Of a stretch of DNA of 64,000 nt, positions 1-11,699 are shown one piece after another. The stretch comes from Metellina segmentata (taxonomy: Eukaryota > Arthropoda > Arachnida > Araneae > Tetragnathidae): assembly GCA_947359465.1 (NCBI GenBank), contig OX375876.1, forward strand, positions 84,528,359 through 84,592,358, read 5' to 3'. How positions within the stretch are numbered: position 1 is the stretch's first letter; every line of letters starts with the position of its first letter. The notes beneath the pieces are model-generated. The model worked only from the letters and a program-made list of their open reading frames with translations. It did not search any database and was not told the DNA's origin. Made by a program: the position numbers and the translations under genes.

Positions 1-1709
1 TAAAAACTTAACTTTTATAAAAACTTATTTATAGAACTGAAATACATTATTTGGAATTATTTCCTATCAAGTTCGGATAATTATAATCTCATAAGTGACC
101 GACACTTTCCATTACCGTTCGCAACGTTTCTGGTTCTAGGGTCTCAACTTTTCGAATGTTGTTCTCAAGCAACTGGATGTTTTGAAGTTTGTTAGAGGTC
201 ATCCTTTTTTTAATATAGTAGGTTGGGGTGGCTGAGTCTTGACTTCATAATGTCTATGCACTCTAGATAAGCAAAGTGGAACGTCGATGAACTAAGCCAA
301 ATTATACAATTTTAACGGGGTTTTCGGTCTATACGTTTCCATAGTAGATTACAAGCGTTTAATTTTCAATAGCATGCAATATTGTTGAAAAGTTATTGAT
401 TTTTTAAATTGTAAAGTGACTTATGAACTATCATGTATGTATCTAATTTGCATGTATAAATATATCTAAACCTTTTTATATTTATTTTCTTAGCTGTTTC
501 ATTTTTCATTCGTGATATAATCTTTGACCCGCTACGAATAAAACTGTTTGAAGCTGATGCCCGCCAAGTTAGTTAATTTATTGCTTTTCAAAGAACTGCG
601 AATGACTGTTGATTCTTTCATTAAGTAGAATTAAGTGTACCAATAAAGTAATTTTTTAGTTTAATATAGGTTAAAAATAAAAGAGTGAACCAGTGTTACC
701 CATAGACTGGGTGTAACTTTGGGTAATTTTATATTTTTGTATTAAAACTAGTATTTTATGGATTGTAGGAATTTATATTATGCCATATCTGGCATTTAAA
801 ATGGCTAAAAACAGGAATTGGAATATATAAAGTTCAAAAAGATAGAAAATCTCTGGAAAAGGGCCAAAGTATCCTGTAACGTTTTAGAGGACCATTGAAA
901 TCGAATAGAACCCTTCGTGAGAACTCATTTTTCAAGCAAAAAATCACAGATATGCCAAGTAAAAGTTAAGCTTGAATTATGTTTTGAAAATTTTTATTCA
1001 TTTTGGATTCACTGAATTTGACTATCAATTCTAAAAACTTGTTAAAACCAGAGGAGGTTTATATCATCATATCATGCCAAACCTAGAACAATTGCATCAA
1101 ATAATGTGAGAACACACATATTCTAATTTTTAGACTAATTTTTATTACTCATGCAGAGAACCCAGAATTTATAATTTTGGTCTTTTTTCTCTTTAATCCC
1201 TTCTACACAATGACGTCAAAATTGATGCCATACCATTCCTTGCTATAACCTGCGATGACACCAATGTTGATGTCATGACTTCTTTTTCTACATTGCTGTT
1301 CATTGAAAACACGCATGACAAAGACTTCAGCTACAGAAATGGAATTCATTTGAGATACCATGTGTACAAATGACTAAAATTATAGAATTATAAGTCAAAA
1401 GGAACCTAACGTAAATCAGTAATTTGTGTAAGCGATTATAACTGCTTGCATAGGTCGTAACATTTACAGATAAAGATTATGGATGTCTCTTAAATGTCGT
1501 CAGGTTAGAATTTTAAATAAACAGCAATATATTTGTGCATGAATATATCAGATTAGTAACAACAGGATTATCTGGAGTTTACGTAATGATCTTCAATAAA
1601 GTGACGTCATTTTTTCCCAACCTATTAGTAGATGAACTACTGAGAAAAGGCAATCATGTGTCAATTTAGTTGTCTCTGGTGTCTTTTGAGTGGTAAATTT
1701 GTTTTATGA

Positions 1710-1712
<3 letters not shown>
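1..1712. other. AT-rich DNA without recognisable gene
   Basis: I see only short A/T runs and frames broken by frequent stops on both strands. Two CRE-like TGACGTCA-type octamers occur near 1211 and 1601, but nothing around them resembles a promoter. No repeat shared with the rest of the window was noticed. Confidence 0.6.

Positions 1713-1740
<28 letters not shown>
1713..1740. repeat. (CA)14 microsatellite
   Basis: An uninterrupted run of 14 CA dinucleotides is read directly from the sequence. It is a simple sequence repeat with no gene attached. Confidence 0.95.
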
Positions 1741-3339
1741 GCGACGTTCCTGAGTTATTAACTGTCAGCTAGCAAACTTTTGCAGGCTGTCCATTCTTCT
1801 AAATACGATTTCCTAAAAGAACGGCCTTTCATCAAGCACGAATTCGGAAATAATTTTGTATGGTTTGATTATTCTTTCTCTCTGTTCCCTAAATGCCAGT
1901 AATGTTAAATGAGCATTGAGTTTAATGACTTTTTTTTATTGTTTTCAAACTTTTGAGGTATTTGACGCATATTTTACCTGAGTGATTTTCGAAACTTTGA
2001 TTTCACATAAATAGCCTTAGTATGTATTTTTTAATAACTTTTATAAAATCACTTTGGAATGGATTCAAGACCCATGGGCTCTCTCCTGATTACATCTCAG
2101 CATTTGAGATTGCTTTTTGAATATTTTAATTTGAACTAAACATGCAGAGACTCATAAGTATCTTTTGTTACAATAACCAACTCAGATTGAATAATTATTT
2201 AAAATTTAAGTACAATCTTCCGACATTATTAACTTATAAGTAGCGAACGAGTTAATAATATCGGAAAATTTATTTATAAATAAATGTATTATACATATTT
2301 ATTTAAAGTCGAAGGCATACTACAAATACCTTTCGGTCTTCCCTATTTTTTTTACTTTTTGCCTAGTGAACGCAGAGCACACCACCCAGGTAATGCCTTG
2401 TTTTTGTGTTACTTTGTCTTTTTTGTTTATTTTACTAAACTATCGCAAAATATGACAAGTGATTAAGATAGTGTGAGTATGTAACCGATGGAAAGTGATA
2501 TGGGCCATAATAGTACAGATTGTTGAGATTGCAGTCAAAATTATTTTGATCACTTGCCTGAACTGATTAAAAATATTGCTAAACGATGGAAGACAAGTGT
2601 CCTATGCGTTCTTGGATGCAAAGGCTCATCTACACTTGTATGTTAAAAATAATCCGCTAGCGGCATCAAGATCCGGTGAACCAATGACTAAAGAGAGTGA
2701 AAATAATTGAAACTGGCAAGTATTTCGGTTCTCGTTGTTCACTGGTTCGACAGATCCCAGCACGGATAGGATATTCATATCGACGCAGAAGTGTGAATGA
2801 TTCTTAAGACCTCAATTAGAGCCTCCGCTAGTGCGTAATTGTAGTGGAATCAACCCAGGCGTTAGGTTTTCGGATTACAGGACTGCATTTTCGTGTTTGG
2901 AAAAGTTTATCGCAACTAGATCCTCAGTGTGGAAAAGGTTATCACTACTATTACTACCAGTCGTTTTAAGTTACTCCGAATGCTTTGCAGGAGTCGTAAA
3001 GGTGAGGCTAAGAGCACTTTTAAGGATTCGGGACATTTTTTTATACATCCATAAATTTTTCGTCCAGATCATTATTTCGTATCTTCTGACATTTGTAAAA
3101 TAAAAAGTTGAAATTTCATTTGGATTATGCTAAAGTTCGCACAACACTCAAAACTCTGATTGACAGGTTACAAACATTGAAAACATTTAATAGTAGGTCA
3201 TTACAATCTGTTCAAGACTCTCGCTCTCTAGTGTGTAACCCAGTTTAAAGGAAACAATATTCGATCTTCACACTTGAGTTACATTTTGAATGCGCGGTGT
3301 GAATGGATATTTATTCCAGCTTTCTTTCCGTCAGAGGTC
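1741..3339. other. AT-rich DNA; slightly more GC at 2640-3010
   Basis: There is no recognisable gene. The part from about 2640 to 3010 is less AT-rich than its surroundings and holds a 90-codon frame (2831-3103) that starts at GTG, has no domain I know, and contains a donor-like AAAG/GTGAGG at about 3000. It may be an old retroelement fragment or a stray exon; nothing decides between these. Confidence 0.4.
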
Positions 3340-3515
3340 TAAATGTTTTTAGTACGGGTGCCATCTCAGGTGTTGGTCTCGTCGTATGACCATGGCTCAA
3401 AGTTACGAGGAGTTGCCCCGATCGTTCCCTTTGGGATTGATCTCAGACCGTGTCAATAGCTCGTAATGTTGCTCCAGAGAGTGATACGTTAGTTAACTAC
3501 CTACGTAACAGAAGT
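3340..3515 (+). repeat. SINE-like repeat, family T, 3' portion
   Basis: This segment shares an ordered set of words with copies at 45560, 57220 and (minus strand) 60018: a GACCATGG-TCAAA-TTACGAGG core, then GTTGCTCCAG, then a tail resembling AACTACCTAC. The tRNA-like head seen in the longer copies is missing, so this is a truncated copy. The family is inferred from these internal matches only. Confidence 0.6.
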
Positions 3516-4959
3516 ATTTAAAATTATAATTTAAAAAATGTCATACCAACTAATTGTAAATTTTCTTTTAAGTTTATAGAGTATTTTCAATCTTTAAAAG
3601 AGTTTTAAAGTAGAGCAATTTTAGGTAATCAACAGTAGATATTATTCATGAATAAATATTTTAATTTCATATTATTTTTTTGAAAGCTTTATTTATTGTT
3701 TTCTAAATTTGTACGCTTTTTCATTGTTTTATCTAAATATGTATGTAGTTACTACTGTTTTCGTCTTACTTATTTTACATGTGCGTTCTTTTTTGGCTGT
3801 CCTGTTTAGGAATGGTCAACCATGCCCGTGAAGTGCGTCAACGCACAGAATAATAAAATTAAAGTAAACAGATGTAAAAGATAAAGAAAATGTACTAACA
3901 AATTATGTTCACCAAATCATCAACCTCAACAAATCTTAAAACATAAAATACCCCAAATACCGCACTTTTTTTATGTTTCTAATTCAGATAACGGACAAAT
4001 GTCCTTGGGTAGAAAGAATAAAATTGCAAGATTAAAACACAATTTATACAAGGATTAATTAATAGCAGTAAATAAATAAAAACAAAAGGAAAGAGTCAAG
4101 AGAAATATATAAGGCTGCTAAAGTGGAAACATAAGTTCTTTAGCCCCCAAATTTTATTTTTGAGCATTATCATTCATATAACTTTGGCATATATTCACAT
4201 TACTGTTCGGCACAAGCACAAAAGAAAGAATATTTATTAGTTAGGAGTGATTGTTATATTTTAAAACAATGGCTGAGAATTTCACGAACTAGTATTTAAA
4301 GGTTGCTTTAAAAAGGAAGCAAGAAATTCGTAGAAATAAGTGTCCTTTACTTGCTGTACCTTTTTGCTCTATTGTTCTAAATATATCCGTACTTTGTGCT
4401 CTTTTTTTATACTTCAAAGTGCCCTTTTAAAAATGTTTCGGATTAAAACAAACTATTCAGAGATAATATCGACAGCTTAAAAATGAGTGGTCGCAAAGAA
4501 AAGCAAATCTCAACCTGATGCAAGTTATATAAATAAAAATGGAATGTTTGTACAGTCACGAAAGAAAGAAATGAACCACCCTTCTTCTTTCGAGCAATTT
4601 TAACAGTTAAGAAAATTCAAAGATGTCGTTTGACAGGAACCTAACGTCTCTTACTAATTCAAATGCATAAAATTTGCATAAGGGGCCGTCTTCATATTAA
4701 ATTTAGCACCCACTTCTTAATTTCCAATGAAAACTCCCTATTTCGACACACGGTTTTAAATCTATATTAAAATTTAACTTCAGGTACCAGATTTAATGTC
4801 ATTAGGTCTTACCGTTTCGAAGTTATAAGTACAGAAAGATTGAAGCTCGTCATGTTAAATCAGCTTCTTTGGCTTTTATGAATATCTTCCTAAATAATAT
4901 TTCTAGAGCGCTGATATTTTATACCTTGTTACTGTTAAACAACACAAACAAAATCTAAT
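3516..4959. other. AT-rich DNA, nothing recognised
   Basis: Low-complexity A/T-rich sequence with no open frame of note and no internal match to other parts of the window that I could see. Confidence 0.6.
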
Positions 4960-5456
4960 TATGGGGCCCGCCCCCTGCTCACTAACGCTCGCCAACCCCC
5001 GGCAGGTTGCAGAGCGAGGTTCGCAGCAATCAAGATTCGCAGCGCGAACCTTGATCGCTTCGTTCGCATCAATGAAGACATTGTTTACAAAATATGATGT
5101 TCCAAAAAATATATATATATTTCAAATATAAATTTGTTGTACTACGGAAAAATGACACAGTAGCTCTGGAATCAGAACTCGAACAATTTGGAATTCAAAT
5201 GAAAACTTTGAGCAAATTTTGACTCGAAATGTGAGCGCTGCTTTGGAAATCGATTACCCAACATGTCGTTTGTAAGTTGCAACAGATTCGACTAATATAC
5301 ATTTTTTTTTCAATAAAACTTTATCCGAAAACGCAATAAATTCAATTGAGGCGAGAGGCTTCGTGGTAAACAAACAATCGTACAATGTTGCCAAAGCGCG
5401 ATAACAAATAACGTCTTTTTTTGCGTTCCACGTATGATAATTATATATACAGATAT
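4960..5456 (+). repeat. GC-hairpin dispersed repeat, copy 1
   Basis: The copy begins with a GC-rich block (GGGGCCCGCCCCCTGCTC, then CTAACGCTCGCCAACCCCCG) containing short hairpins. It continues into AT-rich sequence and ends in a TATATATA-type stretch after GCGTTCCACGTA. The same order of blocks recurs at 15708-16361 with clear but imperfect identity, so this is one dispersed family. I see no coding frame, no target duplication and no clear terminal inverted repeat; the class (Helitron-like or other non-autonomous element) is undecided. Copy 1 lacks a segment of about 150 bp found in copy 2. Confidence 0.75.
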
Positions 5457-5534
5457 TTCATTTAAAAAATAGTTTTTAGTATGCAATAATGATTGTTAAA
5501 TTAATGTTTGAAAAACTTATGAATTGAAGCCTTA
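5457..5534. other. Left flank of the MITE
   Basis: Short AT-rich spacer between the dispersed repeat and the MITE. Its last three bases, TTA (5532-5534), are repeated directly after the MITE. Confidence 0.6.
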
Positions 5535-6151
5535 TGGTGGCTTCACACCAACGGCGACAGCAACAAAGACAGGCAACATTTTGTTGCTTGTCTCTGTCGC
5601 TGTTAAAAAAGCCTTCACACCGCGAGCGACGAGAATTTATTTGCGCATGCGCATAATCTTTTTCGAAAGCAAAATATTTATTTGAATATTTCTTCTTCTT
5701 GCAAGATGGCTGACAGATCACGTTAAAAAAACAAGCAAAACTTACCATTCAAATTTCAAGCTGCAGCTATTTTTTTCCAGTAATTTTCCTTTTTTTAATT
5801 GTTTCTGAAATCGGCTCTTGAAAAGTCATATATCCATGGATATTCACGGACCAAAGAAATTAAAATTTCTTCCATACTATTTCCGTATATTTCACTGAAA
5901 TAGTTCGCTGAAACCAAAGCTATAGAGAAAGCTTAGCTGGAACGTCAACAAAAACGCACGTAGCGAGAGTCACAATCTTTATTCTGATTGGCTGTTGGCA
6001 TGGCGGCAGAAACAAAAGTTGAACTTCTTCCAAGACTTGAAAGCGCAGCGACAGAGACAAACAGGGAGAAACAAAATTTGTTTGTAACACGCATGCGCAA
6101 TAGCGAAGAAACATGTATTTTGTCGCTGTCGCCGTTGGTGTGAAGCCACCA
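5535..6151. mobile_element. 617-bp MITE with 32-bp inverted ends and TTA target duplication
   Basis: The left end TGGTGGCTTCACACCAACGG is repeated as an exact reverse complement at the right end. The match continues for about 32 bp with a single mismatch. TTA stands directly outside both ends (5532-5534 and 6152-6154). A 3-bp TTA duplication with such inverted ends is typical of PIF/Harbinger-group DNA transposons. The interior has no transposase, so this is a non-autonomous element that needs a helper enzyme. Subterminal GCGCATGCGC-type words near both ends extend the inverted symmetry. The superfamily is inferred; the boundaries are seen directly. Confidence 0.88.
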
Positions 6152-7439
6152 TTACTATTGATGGGAATCGATTCAGGACTTCTAATATTGCCATGCGGAA
6201 TTTCATCTCATTCCAATATTAGTTTTCGCGTTACATTAAATTTTCCTCATTATTGTGATTTTAGGGGTTTTAAAAAATTAAAAAATGTTTGACAAACATT
6301 GGATAATAATTCTTGGATCGTTCTCATTTACATAGTAAATACAATAATGTAATTCTCAATATAATAATGTAATTCTATTGCACTTGCATAAATATAATAA
6401 ATATAGTTGTCTATATATAATAACTAGTTGGATATAGTAACTATATTGTTACTATATAGTAACTAGGATAGTTGAAAAATACCTTTGAAATAGTGTTCAA
6501 CTTTGAAATCAGGGTAGCGATAAAAAATACAATTAATCTCGATCTACGAATAGTGACTTTCTATGTGGAGAGGATCCCTGAAATTGACACCAACTTTAGG
6601 ATTGAATTTCTCGGGACATAAAGGTAGTAAAGCCATGAAATTTCATATTTAGACTAATTTAATGATGCGGAATCTGATTATTGCAACACAACCATAGTGT
6701 TTTCATTAGAAATTTCGTTGTTTGTGCAAAATTTGATATGAAGACGTTCTCTTATGCAATTTTTTTGGATTTGAAATTTAAAGGAAGTTATTCCCTATTG
6801 AATGATACCTTTGAATTTGCTCTGGTGTGAATAGTGCGCTTCAAATAAAGGAGGTGGTTAGGTTTTCTCCCCGCGACTGCGCATTGAATAGTTTCATTCC
6901 ATTTCTAGTGATTTATCCGATTTGAGACTTTTAAATCAAAACCCACTGTGTCCGTATTGTGTGTCTATGTATGTGTGCCATTACTACATTATATTTTCAG
7001 AACATTTGGTGTGAATATTCACGGTAATTTAGTGAATGGATTACTCAAAATCAGCCTGTTGTGTTTATTTGCGTGATGTAGGTTTGTACAAGTATCACAT
7101 AGAGCTCAATATTTTTTTATACAATTTTACGTGTTTTGTAAGACATATTGAACTTAGTCCAAAAGCTATTCAATGCTGCTCTATATTTGGATATTTCTAC
7201 CAAGTCTCATGCTAAAACTTTGAACCCATACCCGTTACCATATTAAAAAAAATATTTTTATTTCTTCAGGCACAAGTATATGTGGATAGAATAAGCTAAA
7301 ACAATATTACAGCAGTAACATACTTTTTTACCAAAACGTTATTTTAGAAACAAACTTCTTAAAGGTACCGAAGTAATGATCAGTAAAGAGCAGAAAATAT
7401 GGTCATGGGTTTCCAAGAGAAACACCAATTTGAAAATAA
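6152..7439. other. AT-rich DNA, nothing recognised
   Basis: The part at 6350-6475 is built of short AATAATGTAATTCT- and ACTATATAGTAAC-like words, a degenerate local repeat. The remainder shows no gene, RNA or mobile-element signature. Confidence 0.55.
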
Positions 7440-7770
7440 GTCTATCACACACACACAGAATCAAGTAAAGGAAGGGCAACGGAAGAGGACGCTATTGATG
7501 CTTTGAACTACAGAATTGTCACAATTACAGAATGGGGAATCGATGAGGTGGAAACGATAAAAGTAATAATTACTTTATGCATGACTGGAAAAGATTCAAG
7601 TTTGTAACATTGCTTAAAATTTCTATGAAGATTCATTTGTTATGATGGAAAGAATTATTTTGTAATTTGACCTTAATCAGTGGTACACTAGACCTGTTGA
7701 CAAGAGAGTTATGAATTATCACTGTTTTCCTTTTCTTATTAATGATTTTGGAAGTCTATCGAAACAGATG
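7440..7770 (-). pseudogene. Non-LTR retrotransposon relic, C-terminal zinc-knuckle region (copy 1)
   Basis: Read on the minus strand, about 7600-7460 gives a run with FHLIDSPFCNCDNS followed about nine residues later by SVLFRC. This fits the C-terminal region of Jockey/R1/LOA-type retrotransposon proteins, where a GH(G/A)-x-rF-x-l-x-dSPxCxC stretch precedes an HxLFxC motif after the RNase H domain. The same protein block is found at 47270-47650, again on the minus strand, and both copies contain stops or frameshifts. The upstream part (to 7770) also matches the second copy at the DNA level and probably encoded the end of the RNase H domain. It is a dead, 5'-truncated copy; family assignment is by motif memory only. 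Confidence 0.6.
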
Positions 7771-8139
7771 AGCACATTTGTGATCTTACAACATCTTTGG
7801 AAGCATCTTACAGCATCTTCGTCAATCAATTCAATTTCAATACCATAACTGACAGTGTTGAGCAACTGAGATGTAAGTAACCGCCAGGGCACGAGTACAA
7901 GTCAAGTGCTCATAAAAAGTTTTTAATTCCCTATTGGTTTGGGGATGGCCGGGCTGATTGATGGACCAATATGTGAGATTTTTTGTGTATGGAACAACAA
8001 ATATCAATGGTAAACATAGACTGTAGTAAAATTCTTTGTTCTCTCAAATTCATTGAAGGAATTGTCACCATCAGATAGGAAGTTTTCCAACTCAACTTCT
8101 CAGCACACTGAGCAATTCACTCTTATTTTATCTCCTCTC
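7771..8139. other. Spacer upstream of the GC-rich block
   Basis: Ordinary AT-rich DNA with no recognised feature, ending in a sharp rise in C content at about 8140. Confidence 0.5.
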
Positions 8140-8570
8140 TTTACATGCCCACCCCACCCCACCATCTCCCGACTATTTCCCCGCGCGTGCCGAACCTCTT
8201 ATTTCAATTTTGTTTAAAAATCGATCCGCCTGCAGGTGGCGTCGCAGTCGAGCGTCCGCGTGTGTTGCCAAATCGACGATGGGCTGTGTCCGAAAACCCG
8301 ATCAGTGGGCCGCCATGCCGTTCATCGTCAAGACGTGCCCAGCCCCGCTAGGTATTCCCTGCAGATCCAGCCAAACGTGCTTCTGTTGAGCAGCGAACGA
8401 AACGACTCCTCTCGTGGTTTCGTTTTTTCCTCCTCTGATTTAACTGTCAGCAGTCACTGTTTAGCTAGTTACTGAACACCAAACGATTCGATAAATTTCG
8501 AATAGAATCCACTGAAAGAAGTCTGCGACTGTCACGTCATTTTTGGAACATGTGAAGGCTGTTTTCAAAG
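8140..8570 (+). promoter_or_regulatory. Candidate host promoter with first exon (splice donor at 8571)
   Basis: Base composition changes abruptly here: CCACCCCACCCC, then several CpG-dense stretches (for example CCCCGCGCGTGCCG and GAGCGTCCGCGTG) in an otherwise AT-rich window. The block ends in TTTTCAAAG followed by GTAAGC at 8571, a near-consensus 5' splice site. TCAGT-type initiator words occur at about 8300 and 8450. A 36-codon ATG frame (8279-8389) and a 68-codon overlapping frame (8145-8351) lie inside; neither resembles a known protein, and they could be upstream ORFs. The reading is that a plus-strand gene starts here with a mostly untranslated first exon and a long first intron. TATA is not evident. 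Alternatives are a GC-rich transposon fragment or chance. Confidence 0.4.
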
Positions 8571-9519
8571 GTAAGCTTTTCTCTCTTTGGGACTTTTTTT
8601 TCGTTTCTTCTGTTATTGACGTGCTATCGGGTGGTGTGTCGGTCGGTGTGAGTCACGACCTCGTAGGCGGTGCGTTTTCCACCCACTTTCCATATAATGA
8701 TTAAAATATCATCTCCACCCTCCTCCTCCTTCTGGCTTTTGTCGGCATGAAATTAAAACGGGATTTTGATGACTGGACGATTTTTAATTTGCAACTGACA
8801 GTGGGATTTGTTTTATTACCAATTTCCATAGTTTAGTTTCACTTTCATTATTCCACATTCATTTTTATTTGGAATTAAGATTTTAATCACAATGAAACAA
8901 AACGCTCTTCTTGACAGTTAGGCATCTGAATTCACTAGTGCGAATGTTATCGAACTTGAATGATCTTGTTGGATGAATGGATACCGAGAGATCAATAAAA
9001 ATCGGTTTCGTTTTTCAAGAACATAATTAAGAAACATTTCGTGGGGAAATTCAGTCTTTTTCTGGATTATCTTCTGAATGAACTGTCATAATGCTAAACA
9101 ACAACTTGTCAATTGATATTTTTCAATAGCTTTCAAACAATGTCTACGCATTTGAAAGGAACTTCTATGTACGGCGTTTAAAATAGTTTCGGCAATTATT
9201 TTTGATTGTTTTACCACAAAACTTTTTAAAGATATTTCGTGACCTGAGGGCTCTTGAATATGTCTGTGTCGGTTTAATATGCTCTTATTCAAACCTTTTT
9301 ATAAAAAATATTTGTAGAAACAGAGAAAGAACACACTGTCAGTTTGCGTTTCCTCTGTTTTTTTAATAAACAGTTCTGTTTTTTGAACAGTAAAGTTAAA
9401 ATGTTATATATTTGACATTATTTCTTATTAAAAAAAATTTTAATCTTTAACGAAATGTTAATATTTTCAAAATATTTTTAACAGATGAACAGTGTTATAA
9501 TCCTTGCTTTGTAAATATC
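8571..9519 (+). other. Possible start of a long intron
   Basis: If the donor at 8571 is real, this is intron. It begins GTAAGCTTTTCTCTCTTTG and soon returns to AT-rich sequence without coding potential. No acceptor and exon pair could be recognised downstream within the window. Confidence 0.35.
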
Positions 9520-9710
9520 CTGGAATTGAGTGGCTCAAGGGTGTTTGTCTACTGCAACCTGCCAGTTTTGGGCTGTGCATATCTCTCTTCTGTGTCTATA
9601 AAACTTTCCTTGTGTGTGTTTGCATCTGTATATCCATTTACTTCACGTTGTTTGATGCCCAGCTGGGCCAAACTGTCCTTGTTAAAAAAATTCAACCACC
9701 CAAACTGGAG
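9520..9710 (+). repeat. SINE-like repeat, family A (degenerate copy)
   Basis: This copy contains the family words TATAAAACTTTCCTTGTGTG and, before that, CTGCAACCTGCCAG and TCTCTCTTCTGTGTC. It ends near CCAACTGTCC followed by a decayed AAATTCAACCACCC tail. Better copies at 29885 and 54350 have a tRNA-like B box and end GCGCCATAAAACCCAA. The short overlapping frames read here are products of the repeat, not genes. Confidence 0.7.
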
Positions 9711-10534
9711 TGAAATCTAAGAGAACAGGTTGAATTTTGAAGTCTCTAAGAATGTAGACTAATAGTTACTAAATTAAATGTGTGTTCCAAGTAAGTGATG
9801 TCAATTTTTTTCAACTATCCGTGGAGTGCACTCTTAAGAATCATAATAAACTTGTATTAAATGTACAGCAGAAAAATATTGATTTATATCAATTTTAATG
9901 GTATTTACAGAGAACAAAATAAAATTTTAACATTTGAAGCAGCTTAAGAATTCTGCAATTAACTGCTCTTAAATGCATCACGTCCTGTTAATGGGATAAT
10001 GGAAGCATCCTGTGTCTCACTAGTTTTGTAGCTGTTACGTTCGTGATTTGGAAGAGATATAGAATGAAGAGTGCAATACTTCGCTTCCCTGCGTGACTCG
10101 CGTGCTGCATATGAATTGCGTTTGTATGAGGGAAAGTCCAAATTACAGGCACGTTTCAAATATATTAAGACAACACGTGAAAAGACTTTTTTTTTTGAAT
10201 TGGCAAGTGCGTATTTTTTCTTCAATAAATTGCATGTTGCTAAAACATAGTTTAGTCTCTTTTCAAAAGCACAATTTGAAGAGATAAAGAGCGAAACAGT
10301 ATGTTTTAGCGTTGTAGTATGGGATTATTTCTAATAGAAGAAGCTAGCTAAAACAATACTTCTTGAGTTTTCTTTGTCTTAATTTTAATCTACTAACATA
10401 CCCGAGCAGGACATCTGCGCTAAAATTTCTTTATTGTTTATATTTATTGATGGCAGTGTCTTTACTACCATTTCACACCTTATTTAAATTAATTTATTCA
10501 GAAAAACTGGTACACCAGTCTAATATTTACTTGG
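9711..10534. other. AT-rich DNA, nothing recognised
   Basis: No gene or internal repeat was recognised. Frames of about 60-88 codons on both strands overlap each other and show no domain. Confidence 0.5.
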
Positions 10535-11560
10535 TGGGCCTTCCACGATAGCATAGGACTGCACAAATACGAAGAGGCATGGATTCCACGAGATTGCGGA
10601 AGCATTCTGCAGGCATTGAACACTCCTTCTTACTCTGTAGGAAGTATGATGTTTAATGAAGTCCACAATTCTTTTTTATTCCGTAGTGTGGCGCTTCGGT
10701 ATTCTACATCCCAGATGTGTTCAATAACGTTAAATTCTGGTGACAGGTGGGATGGCAAGACCCCAAACTCAGACGAGTATTCTTCTAACCATAATTTGGC
10801 GTGTCTGAACTTGTGGCGCATTGTCCTGTTGGAAGAGATCAAATCTATCAGAATGAATGCAGGACAAGAAGATGTGTAATTATTCAGGAAGGATGCATTT
10901 ATGACATTAACTGTCAGATATGTTTAAATACGTACACACAGACATGGGTACCATTGAATGCCAGCTAAACAAACACCATACCATTACGAAACCACCAAGG
11001 GCTTGTAAAATACTCTGTTGACATCCGGGATCCACAGATTTACAGTGTTTTATCCATACACGAATCCGTTCCACTCATAGCAGTTGGAAACGCGATTCGT
11101 CAGACCAAGATACTTGTTTCCAGTCATTAAGAGTCCTGCGGTGATGTTCCCGAACCCAGGCGAGGCGCATAGCTGTATGTCAAGTACAGCTATGCGCCTC
11201 GCTTGTACTCGAGTAAGGCGTGCTTGAAGGGTAATTGAGTAAGGCATCAGCTTCTAAAGCCCATATCTATCTTGTAGGGAACGCAGCACAGCCCTCACGC
11301 ATAACTCTTGTTTAGTGCCAGAAATTGAATGGCATTGTTATTTGAGACAGTGTTGCCCTCATATTGGGCAAAACACTTTTTGCCAGCAGGCGCTAGTCAC
11401 GTTCACCAAGTCAGTTTTACTGCCACATTGCAGGTTTAAATTACAGGTTTTGCCAGTATTATTATTGTCACTCTTGTAGTAGATGGTGAAATTCCAAACT
11501 TACCTATCACCGAAATGCTGCGACCCATTTCATGAGCTCCAACTATTAAACCCCGTTAAA
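10535..11560 (-). pseudogene. Near full-length Tc1-family transposase relic
   Basis: On the minus strand the protein blocks of a Tc1 transposase appear in the right order but in shifting frames. First is an N-terminal helix-turn-helix with a GLIVGAHEMGRSIS-like stretch (about 11555-11470). Then comes RLAWVREHHRRTLNDWKQ leading to WSDESRFQL, which holds the first catalytic Asp (about 11160-11090). Next is a GGFVMVWC block near 11010, FQQDNAP with the second Asp near 10830, and SPEFNVIEHIWD with the Glu near 10735. The C-terminus (RNLVESMP) is at about 10590-10560. Stops and frameshifts separate the blocks, so it is inactive. The catalytic triad letters survive, although the usual SPDL is SPEF. 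Terminal inverted repeats were not found. A palindromic insertion sits in the middle (11160-11202). Confidence 0.85.
11160..11202. repeat. Perfect 18-bp inverted repeat with 7-nt spacer
   Basis: GCGAGGCGCATAGCTGTA (11160-11177) is followed by TGTCAAG and its exact reverse complement (11185-11202). It lies within the Tc1 relic, exactly between the parts encoding the ARR and RLAWVREH motifs, where related transposases have no such sequence. An extra inverted copy of the local coding sequence made by template switching explains this best; a terminator function is unlikely. Confidence 0.9.
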
Positions 11561-11699
11561 ATCATTTGAATCAATTCAACTTGCCAAAACAGTGCTTGCA
11601 GGACTGGACTGGGCTGGAATATCACTTTCGGAGCACCCGCTGCAATGCAGTTCATCTCCTCATTATAAAAGAATAATAATGTAAAATAAAGGCTAATAG
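11561..11699. other. Spacer, possibly the 5' part of the Tc1 relic
   Basis: AT-rich sequence directly upstream, on the minus strand, of the helix-turn-helix block. It should hold the 5' end of the transposon, but no inverted terminus could be identified. Confidence 0.35.

Noticed and set aside
2831..3103. 90-codon frame with a donor-like site
   Set aside because: It starts with GTG, has no recognised domain and no acceptor, so it was left as spacer.
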